Source: Planctomycetota bacterium (lineage in GTDB: Bacteria > Planctomycetota > UBA1135 > GCA-002686595). Taken from it: a stretch of 32,421 nucleotides of DNA. The DNA is taken from contig JAJDEV010000157.1 of the NCBI GenBank assembly GCA_029259605.1, positions 1 through 32,421 of the forward strand, read 5' to 3'. Of this stretch, positions 14,989 through 21,590 are shown piece after piece. A program made the translations under genes and the position numbers. The notes beneath the pieces are model-generated. The model searched no databases. It was given only the letters and a program-made list of their open reading frames with translations, and was not told the origin of the DNA. Every line of letters begins with the position of its first letter. The stretch's first letter is position 1.

Positions 14989-15564
14989 TCACCGGCGCCT
15001 GCTCGGCGTGGCGGCCTTCAGGTTGGCGCGGTAGCGCGACGTCTTCTGCAGGTTCCCGCAGCGCGCCATCGTGCACCACGCGCGCTTGCCGGGACGCGAC
15101 GTGTCGACGAACAGGAGCGGGCAACTCGGGTTCTCGCACTCGCGGAGGCGCTCGCGCACGGCCGAGCCGAAGAGGTCGATCGCGTCGCGGGCGATGCTCG
15201 ACAACGCCTGCCGCACGGTCGCGCCCGGCGCCCATGCGCGCTCGTCGCCTCGCAGGTCGGGGACGAGGTCCGGGCGCGCCGCTCGCGCGCGCAGCTCGGT
15301 GACGCTCTTCGCGGGCAGCTTGCGGCCGCGCAGCGTCGCCTGGGCCGCGTTCCAGATCGCGGCGCGCAGCTGGCGCGCCGCGACGACGTCGGCCGGGCGC
15401 GCGGTGTCGAGCTCGAGCGCGAGCGACGACTCCCGAAACCAATCGCGCAGGTCGGTGGGTTCGTGCCAACGCTCCCACTTCGCCCACTTCCCCTCCCCGC
15501 CCGTCTGCGCGAAGTCGATCGAGGCGCGGTTGGAGAGGAACAGGAAGCGCGGCGGCCAGGTCAT
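14989..15564 (-). CDS. CGNR zinc-finger / ABATE-domain regulator
   Basis: 191 aa from the ATG at 15564. Residues 1-135 match the ABATE (stress-induced transcription regulator) domain: PPRFLFLSNRASIDFAQT, LRAAIWNAAQ. The C-terminus is a CGNR zinc finger: CENPSCPLLFVDTSRPGKR then WCTMARCGN, giving four Cys; the R of CGNR is Leu here. Members are DNA-binding regulators. Its consensus promoter is leaderless. It is divergent from the TauD-like gene with overlapping promoters, so it may regulate that gene. Confidence 0.9.
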   Translation of the reverse strand: MTWPPRFLFLSNRASIDFAQTGGEGKWAKWERWHEPTDLRDWFRESSLALELDTARPADVVAARQLRAAIWNAAQATLRGRKLPAKSVTELRARAARPDLVPDLRGDERAWAPGATVRQALSSIARDAIDLFGSAVRERLRECENPSCPLLFVDTSRPGKRAWCTMARCGNLQKTSRYRANLKAATPSRRR

Positions 15565-15570
15565 GACACC

Positions 15571-15599
15571 GGTATAAGAGGTGTCTCGCGATCCGTCAA
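15571..15599 (-). promoter_or_regulatory. Leaderless sigma70 promoter of the CGNR regulator
   Basis: On the minus strand TTGACG (15599-15594), a 17-bp spacer, TATACC (15576-15571), 6 nt, then the ATG at 15564. This is the most complete promoter match in the window. Confidence 0.65.
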
Positions 15600-15605
15600 G
15601 TGCGC

Positions 15606-15611
15606 TACAAT
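15606..15611 (+). promoter_or_regulatory. -10 element of a probable leaderless promoter (TauD-like gene)
   Basis: TACAAT followed by 6 nt (GCGCGC) and GTG at 15618. The -10 lies 7 bp from the -35 of the divergent CGNR promoter, so the two promoters should interfere. Confidence 0.5.
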
Positions 15612-15617
15612 GCGCGC

Positions 15618-16658
15618 GTGAATCCGCTCCAAGACCAGCCGCTCGTCGGCCCGAACGTGTGGCGCGGTCGCGAGTTGTTCGCGCGCCAGGACTGGGAGGT
15701 GCGGCTCTCGGACGCCGACGTGCGCGAGCTGGTCGACGCCGCCGCGCGCGCGTCACACGTCCCGGCGGACGAGCTGACGATCGGCGACTTCGTGCTGCCC
15801 ACGCTCGCCGCGCGTCTGGCGCGAGTGCAACACGACCTCGAGCACGGTTGCGGAGCGGCGCGCATTCTCGGGCTCGGTCCCGACGCGATCGCGGCCCTCG
15901 ACCCGGCGACGCTCGCGCGCGTCTTCGTGGGGCTCTGCCTCCACATCGGCACACCCGTGTCGCAGAGCGCGACGGGCGAGACGCTGCTCGACGTTCGCGA
16001 CCGGAGCTTCGGCGCCGACGATCCGCGCGTCCGTGGACCGCACACGAACAAGGCGTTGCGCTTCCACACCGATCGCTGCGACGTGATCGCGTTCCTGTGT
16101 GTTCGACCGGCGGAGTCGGGCGGCGAGAACGAGCTGCTCAGCTCCGCGGCGCTCTACAACGAGCTCCTTCGCCACCATCCGAGCGAGCTGCGCGTGCTCG
16201 CCGAGCCGTTCCCCTACCTGCGCCACACCGTCGACCGCGGCAACGCGCGCGCCTACACCCGCATGCCGGTGTTCTCGTTCCACGACGGGCACTTCGCCGC
16301 GAGCCTGCTGCGCGTTCTCATCGATCGCGCGGACGCGTCGCCCGACGCTCCGGACCTGACCAACGAACAACGCGACGCGCTCGATACGCTCGAACGCGTC
16401 GCGGAGGATCCCAAGCTCGTCGCCCGCTTCCGTCAAGCGCCCGGCGACGTGCTGCTCGTCAACAACTGGGTGACGCTGCACCGGCGCGCCGCGTTCGGCG
16501 ACGCGCCGGATGCCGCGTTGCGACGTCACCTGCTGCGGCTCTGGCTCGCCGTTCCGAACAGCCGCCCGCTGTCGCCCGCGTTCCGTGAGCACTTCGGGCG
16601 CACGGAAGCGGGCGTAGTGCGGGGCGGGATGCGGCCCTACTTGCCGGGCTCGCAGTAG
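15618..16658 (+). CDS. TauD/TfdA-family Fe(II)/2-oxoglutarate dioxygenase
   Basis: 346 aa from the GTG at 15618; an in-frame GTG at 15600 is the alternative but would lie upstream of the -10. The metal triad is visible: H150-T-D152 in ALRFHTDRCD and the distal His in NNWVTLHRRAAF, followed by the Arg-rich LRRHLLRLWLAV segment that binds 2-oxoglutarate. It belongs to the TauD-like group that hydroxylates small amino-acid-like or peptide-bound substrates; the substrate is unknown. It overlaps the convergent TPR lipoprotein gene by 22 bp. Confidence 0.9.
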   Translation: MNPLQDQPLVGPNVWRGRELFARQDWEVRLSDADVRELVDAAARASHVPADELTIGDFVLPTLAARLARVQHDLEHGCGAARILGLGPDAIAALDPATLARVFVGLCLHIGTPVSQSATGETLLDVRDRSFGADDPRVRGPHTNKALRFHTDRCDVIAFLCVRPAESGGENELLSSAALYNELLRHHPSELRVLAEPFPYLRHTVDRGNARAYTRMPVFSFHDGHFAASLLRVLIDRADASPDAPDLTNEQRDALDTLERVAEDPKLVARFRQAPGDVLLVNNWVTLHRRAAFGDAPDAALRRHLLRLWLAVPNSRPLSPAFREHFGRTEAGVVRGGMRPYLPGSQ

Positions 16659-18292
16659 CACGAGGACGTCGGCGCGACGTCCGAGCGCTCGAACGCGGCC
16701 GCGCGCGCCTTTCTCACCTTGGACGCTTCGCCGTCGTTCTGCGCGAGCAGCGCTTGCTCGAGGCCGAGCAAGGACCAACCGTTTCCGCGGTTCTTGACGA
16801 GGTCTTCGCGGTAGACCTCTTCGGCCTCGGCATACCGACCCGCGCTCATCAGGAGCGCGCCGAGCGCGTGGCGGATCGGCTGCATCCATCCGGGCGGCTC
16901 GTCGTAGACGAGCGCGTCCTCGAGCGCGACGCCCTTGCGCAGCGCGGCAAACGCCTCGTCGAGCTTGCCCTCTCGGAACAGGAGCTCGCCCTGGATCATC
17001 TGACGCGCGAGCGAGATGACCTCGGTCGACGTGTTGTTTCCCACGGACCATTCGGTCGGCACTTCCTTCGCCGTCGCTTCGAACGCGACGAGCTCAGCGC
17101 GCGCCTCTTCGGTGCGTCCGAGCGCGGAGAGCGCGACGCCGCGCGCGTAGTGCCGCAGCGTGCGCGACAGCTTCTGGAACTCCTCGGGCTCGGGCTCGGC
17201 GAGGATCTCCTCCCACTTGCCGAAGCGAATCATCACGTGCAACGGCGTCGTCATGAGGCCGTCCGCGAAGGCCGCGTAGTTGCGCAGGAACTCCACAGGC
17301 ACGTCCTTCTCGAGATCGCGTGCCGCGTGCATCGCGTCGTCGTAGCGCCCCTGCATCATCGATGCGTAGGCGAGGAAGTGGACGTTGTGGATGAAGTAGA
17401 TGCGATAGAAGTCGGGCTCGGGCGCGACCTTGAAGTACGCCTTGTCGGCTGCGATCGCGCGCTTGTTCGCCTTCGCCGCTTCGTCGTAACGACCGACGCG
17501 CGTGAAGATGTGCGACGGCATGTGGACGAGGTGTCCGGCGCCGGGCACGAGGTTCACGAGGCGCTCCGCGGCCGCGACGGCGCGATCGGGATCCCCCGAC
17601 GCTTCGACCGTGTGAATGTAGAAGTGGTTCGCGCCCGGGTGATCCGGCCGGACCTCCATGGCGTGCTCGAGCACGCCGATGATCTCGAGCGTGCGACCCT
17701 TCGGCTCGCCGTCGTGCGTCCAGAGATCCCACGGCTGCAGGTTCATGAGCGACTCGGCGAAGATCGCGCCGATCTCGGGATCGTCCGGGAACGTGTGCCA
17801 CGCCTCCTCCATCGCCGCGGCGTACGCCTCGTCGAGCGGACGGCGGTCCGCCGGCTGCGGCCACGCGTAACGCTCGGCGAGCGCGTTCACGAGCGCAGCC
17901 TCCTCGGGCGTCGCGTTCGCGAGGTGCTTCTTCGCCTCCTGGGCGGCGTCGTACGCGAGCTTCGCCTCCTCGTCCGTGATGAACGAGTTGTTGATGTCGA
18001 GTCCGTTCGCGTAGCTGATCCCCCACCACGCCATCGCGCAGTTTGGATCGGCCTCGGTCGCCGCCTGGAACGAGCGCGTGGCCTCGTCGTGGTTGAAGCC
18101 GTAGAGCAGCTGGATGCCCTGGTTGAAGAACAGCTGCGCCTCGGCGATGTCGGTCGAGACGGTGCGCTCGTAGCCGCGCAGACCTGTATAGAAAGTGCCG
18201 TAGGTCGAGACGGTGAGCTCGGGCTCGGCGGGCTGCGACTGACAGGCGGTCAGGACGAGGGCAAGGACGGGAGTGATCGGATGGAGCTTCAT
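16637..18292 (-). CDS. TPR lipoprotein with His-rich NHFYIH / HMPSHIF motifs
   Basis: 551 aa from the ATG at 18292. Lipobox LTAC. The protein starts with helical repeats (AEAQLFFNQGIQLLYGFNHDEA, a TPR), then motifs shared by a widespread uncharacterised TPR family: CAMAWWGISYANG, NHFYIHTVEAS, HLVHMPSHIFTRVGRY, YFIHNVHFLAYASMMQGRY. The regularly placed His residues hint at metal or haem binding, unproved. It ends in CYCEPGK. It lies 107 bp downstream of the aminotransferase gene on the same strand. Confidence 0.85.
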   Translation of the reverse strand: MKLHPITPVLALVLTACQSQPAEPELTVSTYGTFYTGLRGYERTVSTDIAEAQLFFNQGIQLLYGFNHDEATRSFQAATEADPNCAMAWWGISYANGLDINNSFITDEEAKLAYDAAQEAKKHLANATPEEAALVNALAERYAWPQPADRRPLDEAYAAAMEEAWHTFPDDPEIGAIFAESLMNLQPWDLWTHDGEPKGRTLEIIGVLEHAMEVRPDHPGANHFYIHTVEASGDPDRAVAAAERLVNLVPGAGHLVHMPSHIFTRVGRYDEAAKANKRAIAADKAYFKVAPEPDFYRIYFIHNVHFLAYASMMQGRYDDAMHAARDLEKDVPVEFLRNYAAFADGLMTTPLHVMIRFGKWEEILAEPEPEEFQKLSRTLRHYARGVALSALGRTEEARAELVAFEATAKEVPTEWSVGNNTSTEVISLARQMIQGELLFREGKLDEAFAALRKGVALEDALVYDEPPGWMQPIRHALGALLMSAGRYAEAEEVYREDLVKNRGNGWSLLGLEQALLAQNDGEASKVRKARAAAFERSDVAPTSSCYCEPGK

Positions 18293-18399
18293 GGCATGGA
18301 CAAACGGGTTCGGGAACACGCCGACAACCGGCGCAGAGAACAGTGGCGCAGGCGCGCATCGCCGAGTGCCAGGAAAAGTCGGCTCTTCTTCGCGTCGCG

Positions 18400-19641
18400 T
18401 CAGGCGGACGAACCGGCGAGCTCGCGCAGTGCGCTCGCCAGGTGCTCGTACTCCGCCGTGCGGTTGTACACCTGGGCCGAGACGCGCAGCAAGCGCTTCG
18501 GGGGCGCCGGCCAGGCGTGGACGGGAACCTCGACGCGATAGCGCTCGAACAGCGTGCGCTGGAGCGGGTCGGCGTCGAACGCGGGACGCTCGCCGTCGGC
18601 GATCGGCGCGCCGTCGGGTAGCGGGACGGACGCGAGCGATCCGATCATGTCGTCCGGCGCCGGGCGGTCGATGCCCAGCGCGGCGCAGAGCGTGTCGCGC
18701 GCCGCGAGGACCAGCGCCCGGTTGCGCGCGCGCACGGCCGCGATGCCGCCCGGATCGAGCGCCTCCATGAACGCGCGCGCGGCCTTGATCGACAACCACG
18801 CCGTCGGATCCGCGGTCCCGCACCAATCGAACTCGACCTGGAAGCGGGAGCGATCCGTGAGCGTCGCGTTCGCGCCGTGGCTGATCACTGCCGGCCGCAC
18901 CGTCGGCTGCAGGTCGCGGCGCACGTGCAGGAAGGCGGCGCCCTTCGGCGCACAAAGCCACTTGTGCGCGTTGCTCGTGTAGTAACCGGCGCCCAGCGCG
19001 TCGAGGTCGAGCGCGAGCATCCCGACCGCGTGCGCGCCGTCGACAAGCGTTTCGACGCCGCGCTCACGCAGCTCGCCCACCAAGCGTTCGATCGGCAGCA
19101 CGAGCCCCGTCGGGCTCGTCACGTGGTCGAGCAGCGCGAGGCGCGTCCGCGGCGTGACGCAAGCGAGGATCGCGTCGACGACTTCGTCCGCGGAGCGCAG
19201 CGGGAACGGAACGCGCGCGACGACGACCTGCGCACCGGCACGCTCGGCCGCGTACGCGAGCGCGTTGTTGCACGCGTTGTAGCCGTGATCCGTGACGATC
19301 AACTCGTCGCCCGCCGCCAGCTCCATCGATCGGACAACCGAGTTCACCGCGGTCGTCGCGTTCGGGACGAACACGAGGTCGCGCGGGTCGGCACCGACGA
19401 ACGGCGCGAGGTCGGCGCGCGTCTCCTCGAGGAGCACCGGTAGTTCGTTCACCATGAACTGCACGGGCGAGCGCTCGAGCCTGCGCCGGAACTCGTCCTG
19501 CGCCGCGCGCACCGGAGCGGGGCACGCGCCGAACGAGCCGTGGTTGAGGAAGACGAGCTCGGGATCGAGACCCCACGGACCGCGCTCCGCCACGGGGAGC
19601 GGCGCGGACGAAGCAACGCTGGAATCGGCCGGAATCGACAT
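18400..19641 (-). CDS. Class-V aminotransferase-fold PLP enzyme (isopenicillin N epimerase-like)
   Basis: 413 aa. It opens with LVFLNHGSFGACP, typical of isopenicillin-N-epimerase/cysteine-desulfurase-like enzymes. Then come FVPNATTAVNSVVRS (phosphate-binding region), TLVDGAHAVGML (PLP-contacting Asp), and SNAHKWLCAPKG with the Schiff-base Lys. The family includes epimerases, C-S lyases and egtE-type enzymes; the substrate cannot be told. TAGGAT lies 6 nt before the ATG, a leaderless-type promoter. It is divergent from the mddA-like gene across 204 bp. Confidence 0.9.
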   Translation of the reverse strand: MSIPADSSVASSAPLPVAERGPWGLDPELVFLNHGSFGACPAPVRAAQDEFRRRLERSPVQFMVNELPVLLEETRADLAPFVGADPRDLVFVPNATTAVNSVVRSMELAAGDELIVTDHGYNACNNALAYAAERAGAQVVVARVPFPLRSADEVVDAILACVTPRTRLALLDHVTSPTGLVLPIERLVGELRERGVETLVDGAHAVGMLALDLDALGAGYYTSNAHKWLCAPKGAAFLHVRRDLQPTVRPAVISHGANATLTDRSRFQVEFDWCGTADPTAWLSIKAARAFMEALDPGGIAAVRARNRALVLAARDTLCAALGIDRPAPDDMIGSLASVPLPDGAPIADGERPAFDADPLQRTLFERYRVEVPVHAWPAPPKRLLRVSAQVYNRTAEYEHLASALRELAGSSA

Positions 19642-19647
19642 GCGCGC

Positions 19648-19653
19648 ATCCTA
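19648..19653 (-). promoter_or_regulatory. -10 element of a probable leaderless promoter (aminotransferase gene)
   Basis: On the minus strand TAGGAT, 6 nt (GCGCGC), ATG at 19641. No convincing -35. Confidence 0.4.
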
Positions 19654-19845
19654 GCGAGAACGGCGCTGGAGCGGACTTCCCGCGGCATTCCGGGCGCATC
19701 TCGAACGCGCCGACACGGATTCTCCGCGATTCGTGGCAGCCGCCGTCGGTCGACCGCGCCAAGCCTGCCTGGAGCGGGCGCTCGACTCACTCCTTCCCGA
19801 ATCGCCACCCACCGAAGCGTCGCCTTCGACGCACGGAGCGCAACC

Positions 19846-20643
19846 ATGTCCACCATCGCATCCCGCCGAGTCGCAATCGCGACTCCGTACGCGCCTTCGT
19901 CTTCCTCGGCCTTCTCCCGTTGGTCCGTCTTCGTGCTCGGCGTCGCCTTCTACGCGATCGGCGTCGCCGGACTCGTTTGGTGGATCCTCGCCACGGCGGG
20001 CATCGTCCCCTTCACCGGCGGTCCGCTCGCAATCGAAGGTCGCGGCGCGGCGATCGCGTTCAACCTCGGGCTCATCGCTCTGTTCGGCGTGCAGCACGCG
20101 ATCATGGCGCGCCCCGCGTTCAAGGCGCGCTGGACGAAGATCGTGCCGGCCGCGCTCGAGCGCTCGATCTTCACGCTGCTCGCGGGCGGCCTCATGGCGC
20201 TCGCGATGTGGTTGTGGCAACCGATGACCGAGCAGGTGTGGCTCGTCGAGCACGGCGTCGCGCGCGTCGCGCTCTGGTCGCTGAGCGCCTTCGGGTTCGC
20301 GTACCTCTTCGCGGCGACGTTCGCCATCGATCACTTCGAGCTCTTCGGCCTGCGTCAGATCTGGCGCAACCTGCGCGGTGACACGACGCCGTCGCCCGCG
20401 TTCCAACAGCGCTTCATGTACCGCTTCGATCGTCACCCGATCATGAGCGGTGTCCTCATCGGCGTGTGGTTCACGCCCGACATGCGCCTCGACCACCTGG
20501 TCCTCGCGCTCGGTTTGACCACGTTCGTGATCCTGGGTGTCGCGATCGAGGAGCGCGACCTCGTCCGCCTGCACGGCGAGTCGTACCGCAAGTATCGCCG
20601 CGACGTCGGCACGCTCGTTCCGAGCCTCGGCCTGCGCAAGTAG
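19846..20643 (+). CDS. mddA: Methanethiol S-methyltransferase-like membrane protein (MddA/NnrU family)
   Basis: 265 aa from the ATG at 19846, with GGAG 8 nt upstream. About five transmembrane segments. Sequence blocks match MddA closely: FNLGLIALFGVQHAIMARP, KIVPAALERSIF, FAIDHFELFGLRQIW, RHPIMSGVLIGVWFTP and EERDLVRLHGESYRKYR. The RHP and EERDL blocks are the SAM-binding region of isoprenylcysteine-methyltransferase-like enzymes. MddA methylates methanethiol to dimethyl sulfide. The assignment rests on remembered family sequence; a general NnrU/ICMT function is the alternative. Confidence 0.82.
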   Translation: MSTIASRRVAIATPYAPSSSSAFSRWSVFVLGVAFYAIGVAGLVWWILATAGIVPFTGGPLAIEGRGAAIAFNLGLIALFGVQHAIMARPAFKARWTKIVPAALERSIFTLLAGGLMALAMWLWQPMTEQVWLVEHGVARVALWSLSAFGFAYLFAATFAIDHFELFGLRQIWRNLRGDTTPSPAFQQRFMYRFDRHPIMSGVLIGVWFTPDMRLDHLVLALGLTTFVILGVAIEERDLVRLHGESYRKYRRDVGTLVPSLGLRK

Positions 20644-20665
20644 CAGGACGGGAAGGTCGGAGCAT

Positions 20666-20700
20666 GCAGCCCGTGGAGGTCCGGCCTCTGCGGGCTGCTA
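20666..20700. repeat. Hairpin between convergent genes, family B-like
   Basis: GCAGCCCGTGGAGG (20666-20679) pairs with CCTCTGCGGGCTGC (20685-20698), with a 2x2 internal mismatch and a TCCGG loop. Read on the minus strand it starts TAGCAGCCCG, and this TAG is the stop codon of the minus-strand gene. It shares its end with B1. No T-tract follows, so a classic terminator is unlikely, but a shared hairpin between convergent genes is plausible. Confidence 0.6.
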
Positions 20701-21006
20701 CGCTTTCTTGCGGCGCTCGCGGCGCTCGCTCTCCATGTGGCGCACGACGTAGCTGCCGAGCGGCTTGGACGCCGCGCGCAACGCGCGCTTGAGCCCGACG
20801 CTGCCATCCTCGACGTCCGCCAGCTCGAGCGCGCGCTCGATCGCGCGCACGATCGTCAGCGCGGCCAAGGCGTCGCGCGACGTCGAGAAGTTCGCGGGTG
20901 AGGTGGCGCGCTCGGCGGCGCGCAGCTTGGCGCGCAGGTCCTCCTCGACAGCCTCGGGGTCCGTGGCGCGGCGGCGCCGCGTGCTTTCTTTCTTCCGCTT
21001 GGCCAT
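20698..21006 (-). CDS. Small basic protein, unknown function
   Basis: 102 aa from the ATG at 21006. The N-terminus is Lys/Arg rich (MAKRKKESTRRRR), the centre is helical and acidic (VEEDLRAKLRAAERATS, IERALELADVEDG), and the C-terminus is again basic (ESERRERRKKA). It starts 11 nt after the phosphodiesterase stop, so is probably cotranscribed. Charge pattern fits a nucleic-acid or ribosome-associated protein, but no family is recognised. A longer ORF in this frame overlaps the phosphodiesterase and is rejected. Confidence 0.65.
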   Translation of the reverse strand: MAKRKKESTRRRRATDPEAVEEDLRAKLRAAERATSPANFSTSRDALAALTIVRAIERALELADVEDGSVGLKRALRAASKPLGSYVVRHMESERRERRKKA

Positions 21007-21017
21007 CGTCGTGAGCG

Positions 21018-21500
21018 TCAGACGCGGAGCTCGAGCAGCTCGTGCCGCAGCTCGCCGTCCACCACGTCGATGCGCGCGAGCGCGATCGGCAGCGTGAAGC
21101 GGCGCGGCCCGATGCTTCCGGGGTTCAGGTACAGGACGCCTCGCCGACGCTCGACGTGCGGGCGGTGCGAGTGCCCGGAAAGGATGACGTCGTGCGTCGA
21201 GCGCGCGTCCGGCGCGAGCTCGTCGAGCTCGGCCAGGTTGTGGATGAGGAAGAGCCGCTTGCCGCACGCCTCGACCGTGCGCGTGTCGGGCAGGTCGCCG
21301 CACTCGCCGCCGCAATCGATGTTGCCGCGAATCGCGTGCACCGGCGCGATCTCGGCCAAGCGTTGGAGCACGTCGTGGCTGCCGACGTCGCCCGCGTGAA
21401 CGATCAGGTCACTGCCTTCGAGCGCGGCGAGCGCTTCGGGACGGAGCAGACTGTGTGTATCGGAGACGACTCCGATGCGAAACGACTTCGTCGAGGTCAC
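21018..21500 (-). CDS. YfcE/MJ0936-type metallophosphoesterase
   Basis: 160 aa from a GTG at 21500. All metal-binding blocks of the YfcE-like calcineurin fold are present: VVSDTHS, VHAGDVGS, GNIDCGG, LIHN, and SGHSHRP, then LYLNPGSIGPRR. Family members hydrolyse phosphodiesters such as bis-pNPP in vitro; the natural substrate is unknown. TACCCT lies 6 nt before the GTG, the leaderless spacing seen elsewhere. It heads a two-gene unit. Confidence 0.92.
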   Translation of the reverse strand: MTSTKSFRIGVVSDTHSLLRPEALAALEGSDLIVHAGDVGSHDVLQRLAEIAPVHAIRGNIDCGGECGDLPDTRTVEACGKRLFLIHNLAELDELAPDARSTHDVILSGHSHRPHVERRRGVLYLNPGSIGPRRFTLPIALARIDVVDGELRHELLELRV

Positions 21501-21590
21501 ACGGACAGGGTAGCCGTTCGCCCCGTCCGGCGGGCGGCGTCGGGTAGAATCTCGCCGGCGGCATGCGCTCAGCGCGCTCGGTCGCGCTCC

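Noticed and set aside
19540-19845. Longer upstream start of the MddA-like gene
   Set aside because: The extension overlaps the divergent aminotransferase gene and is Arg/Ser-rich without family similarity. The ATG at 19846 has a GGAG upstream.
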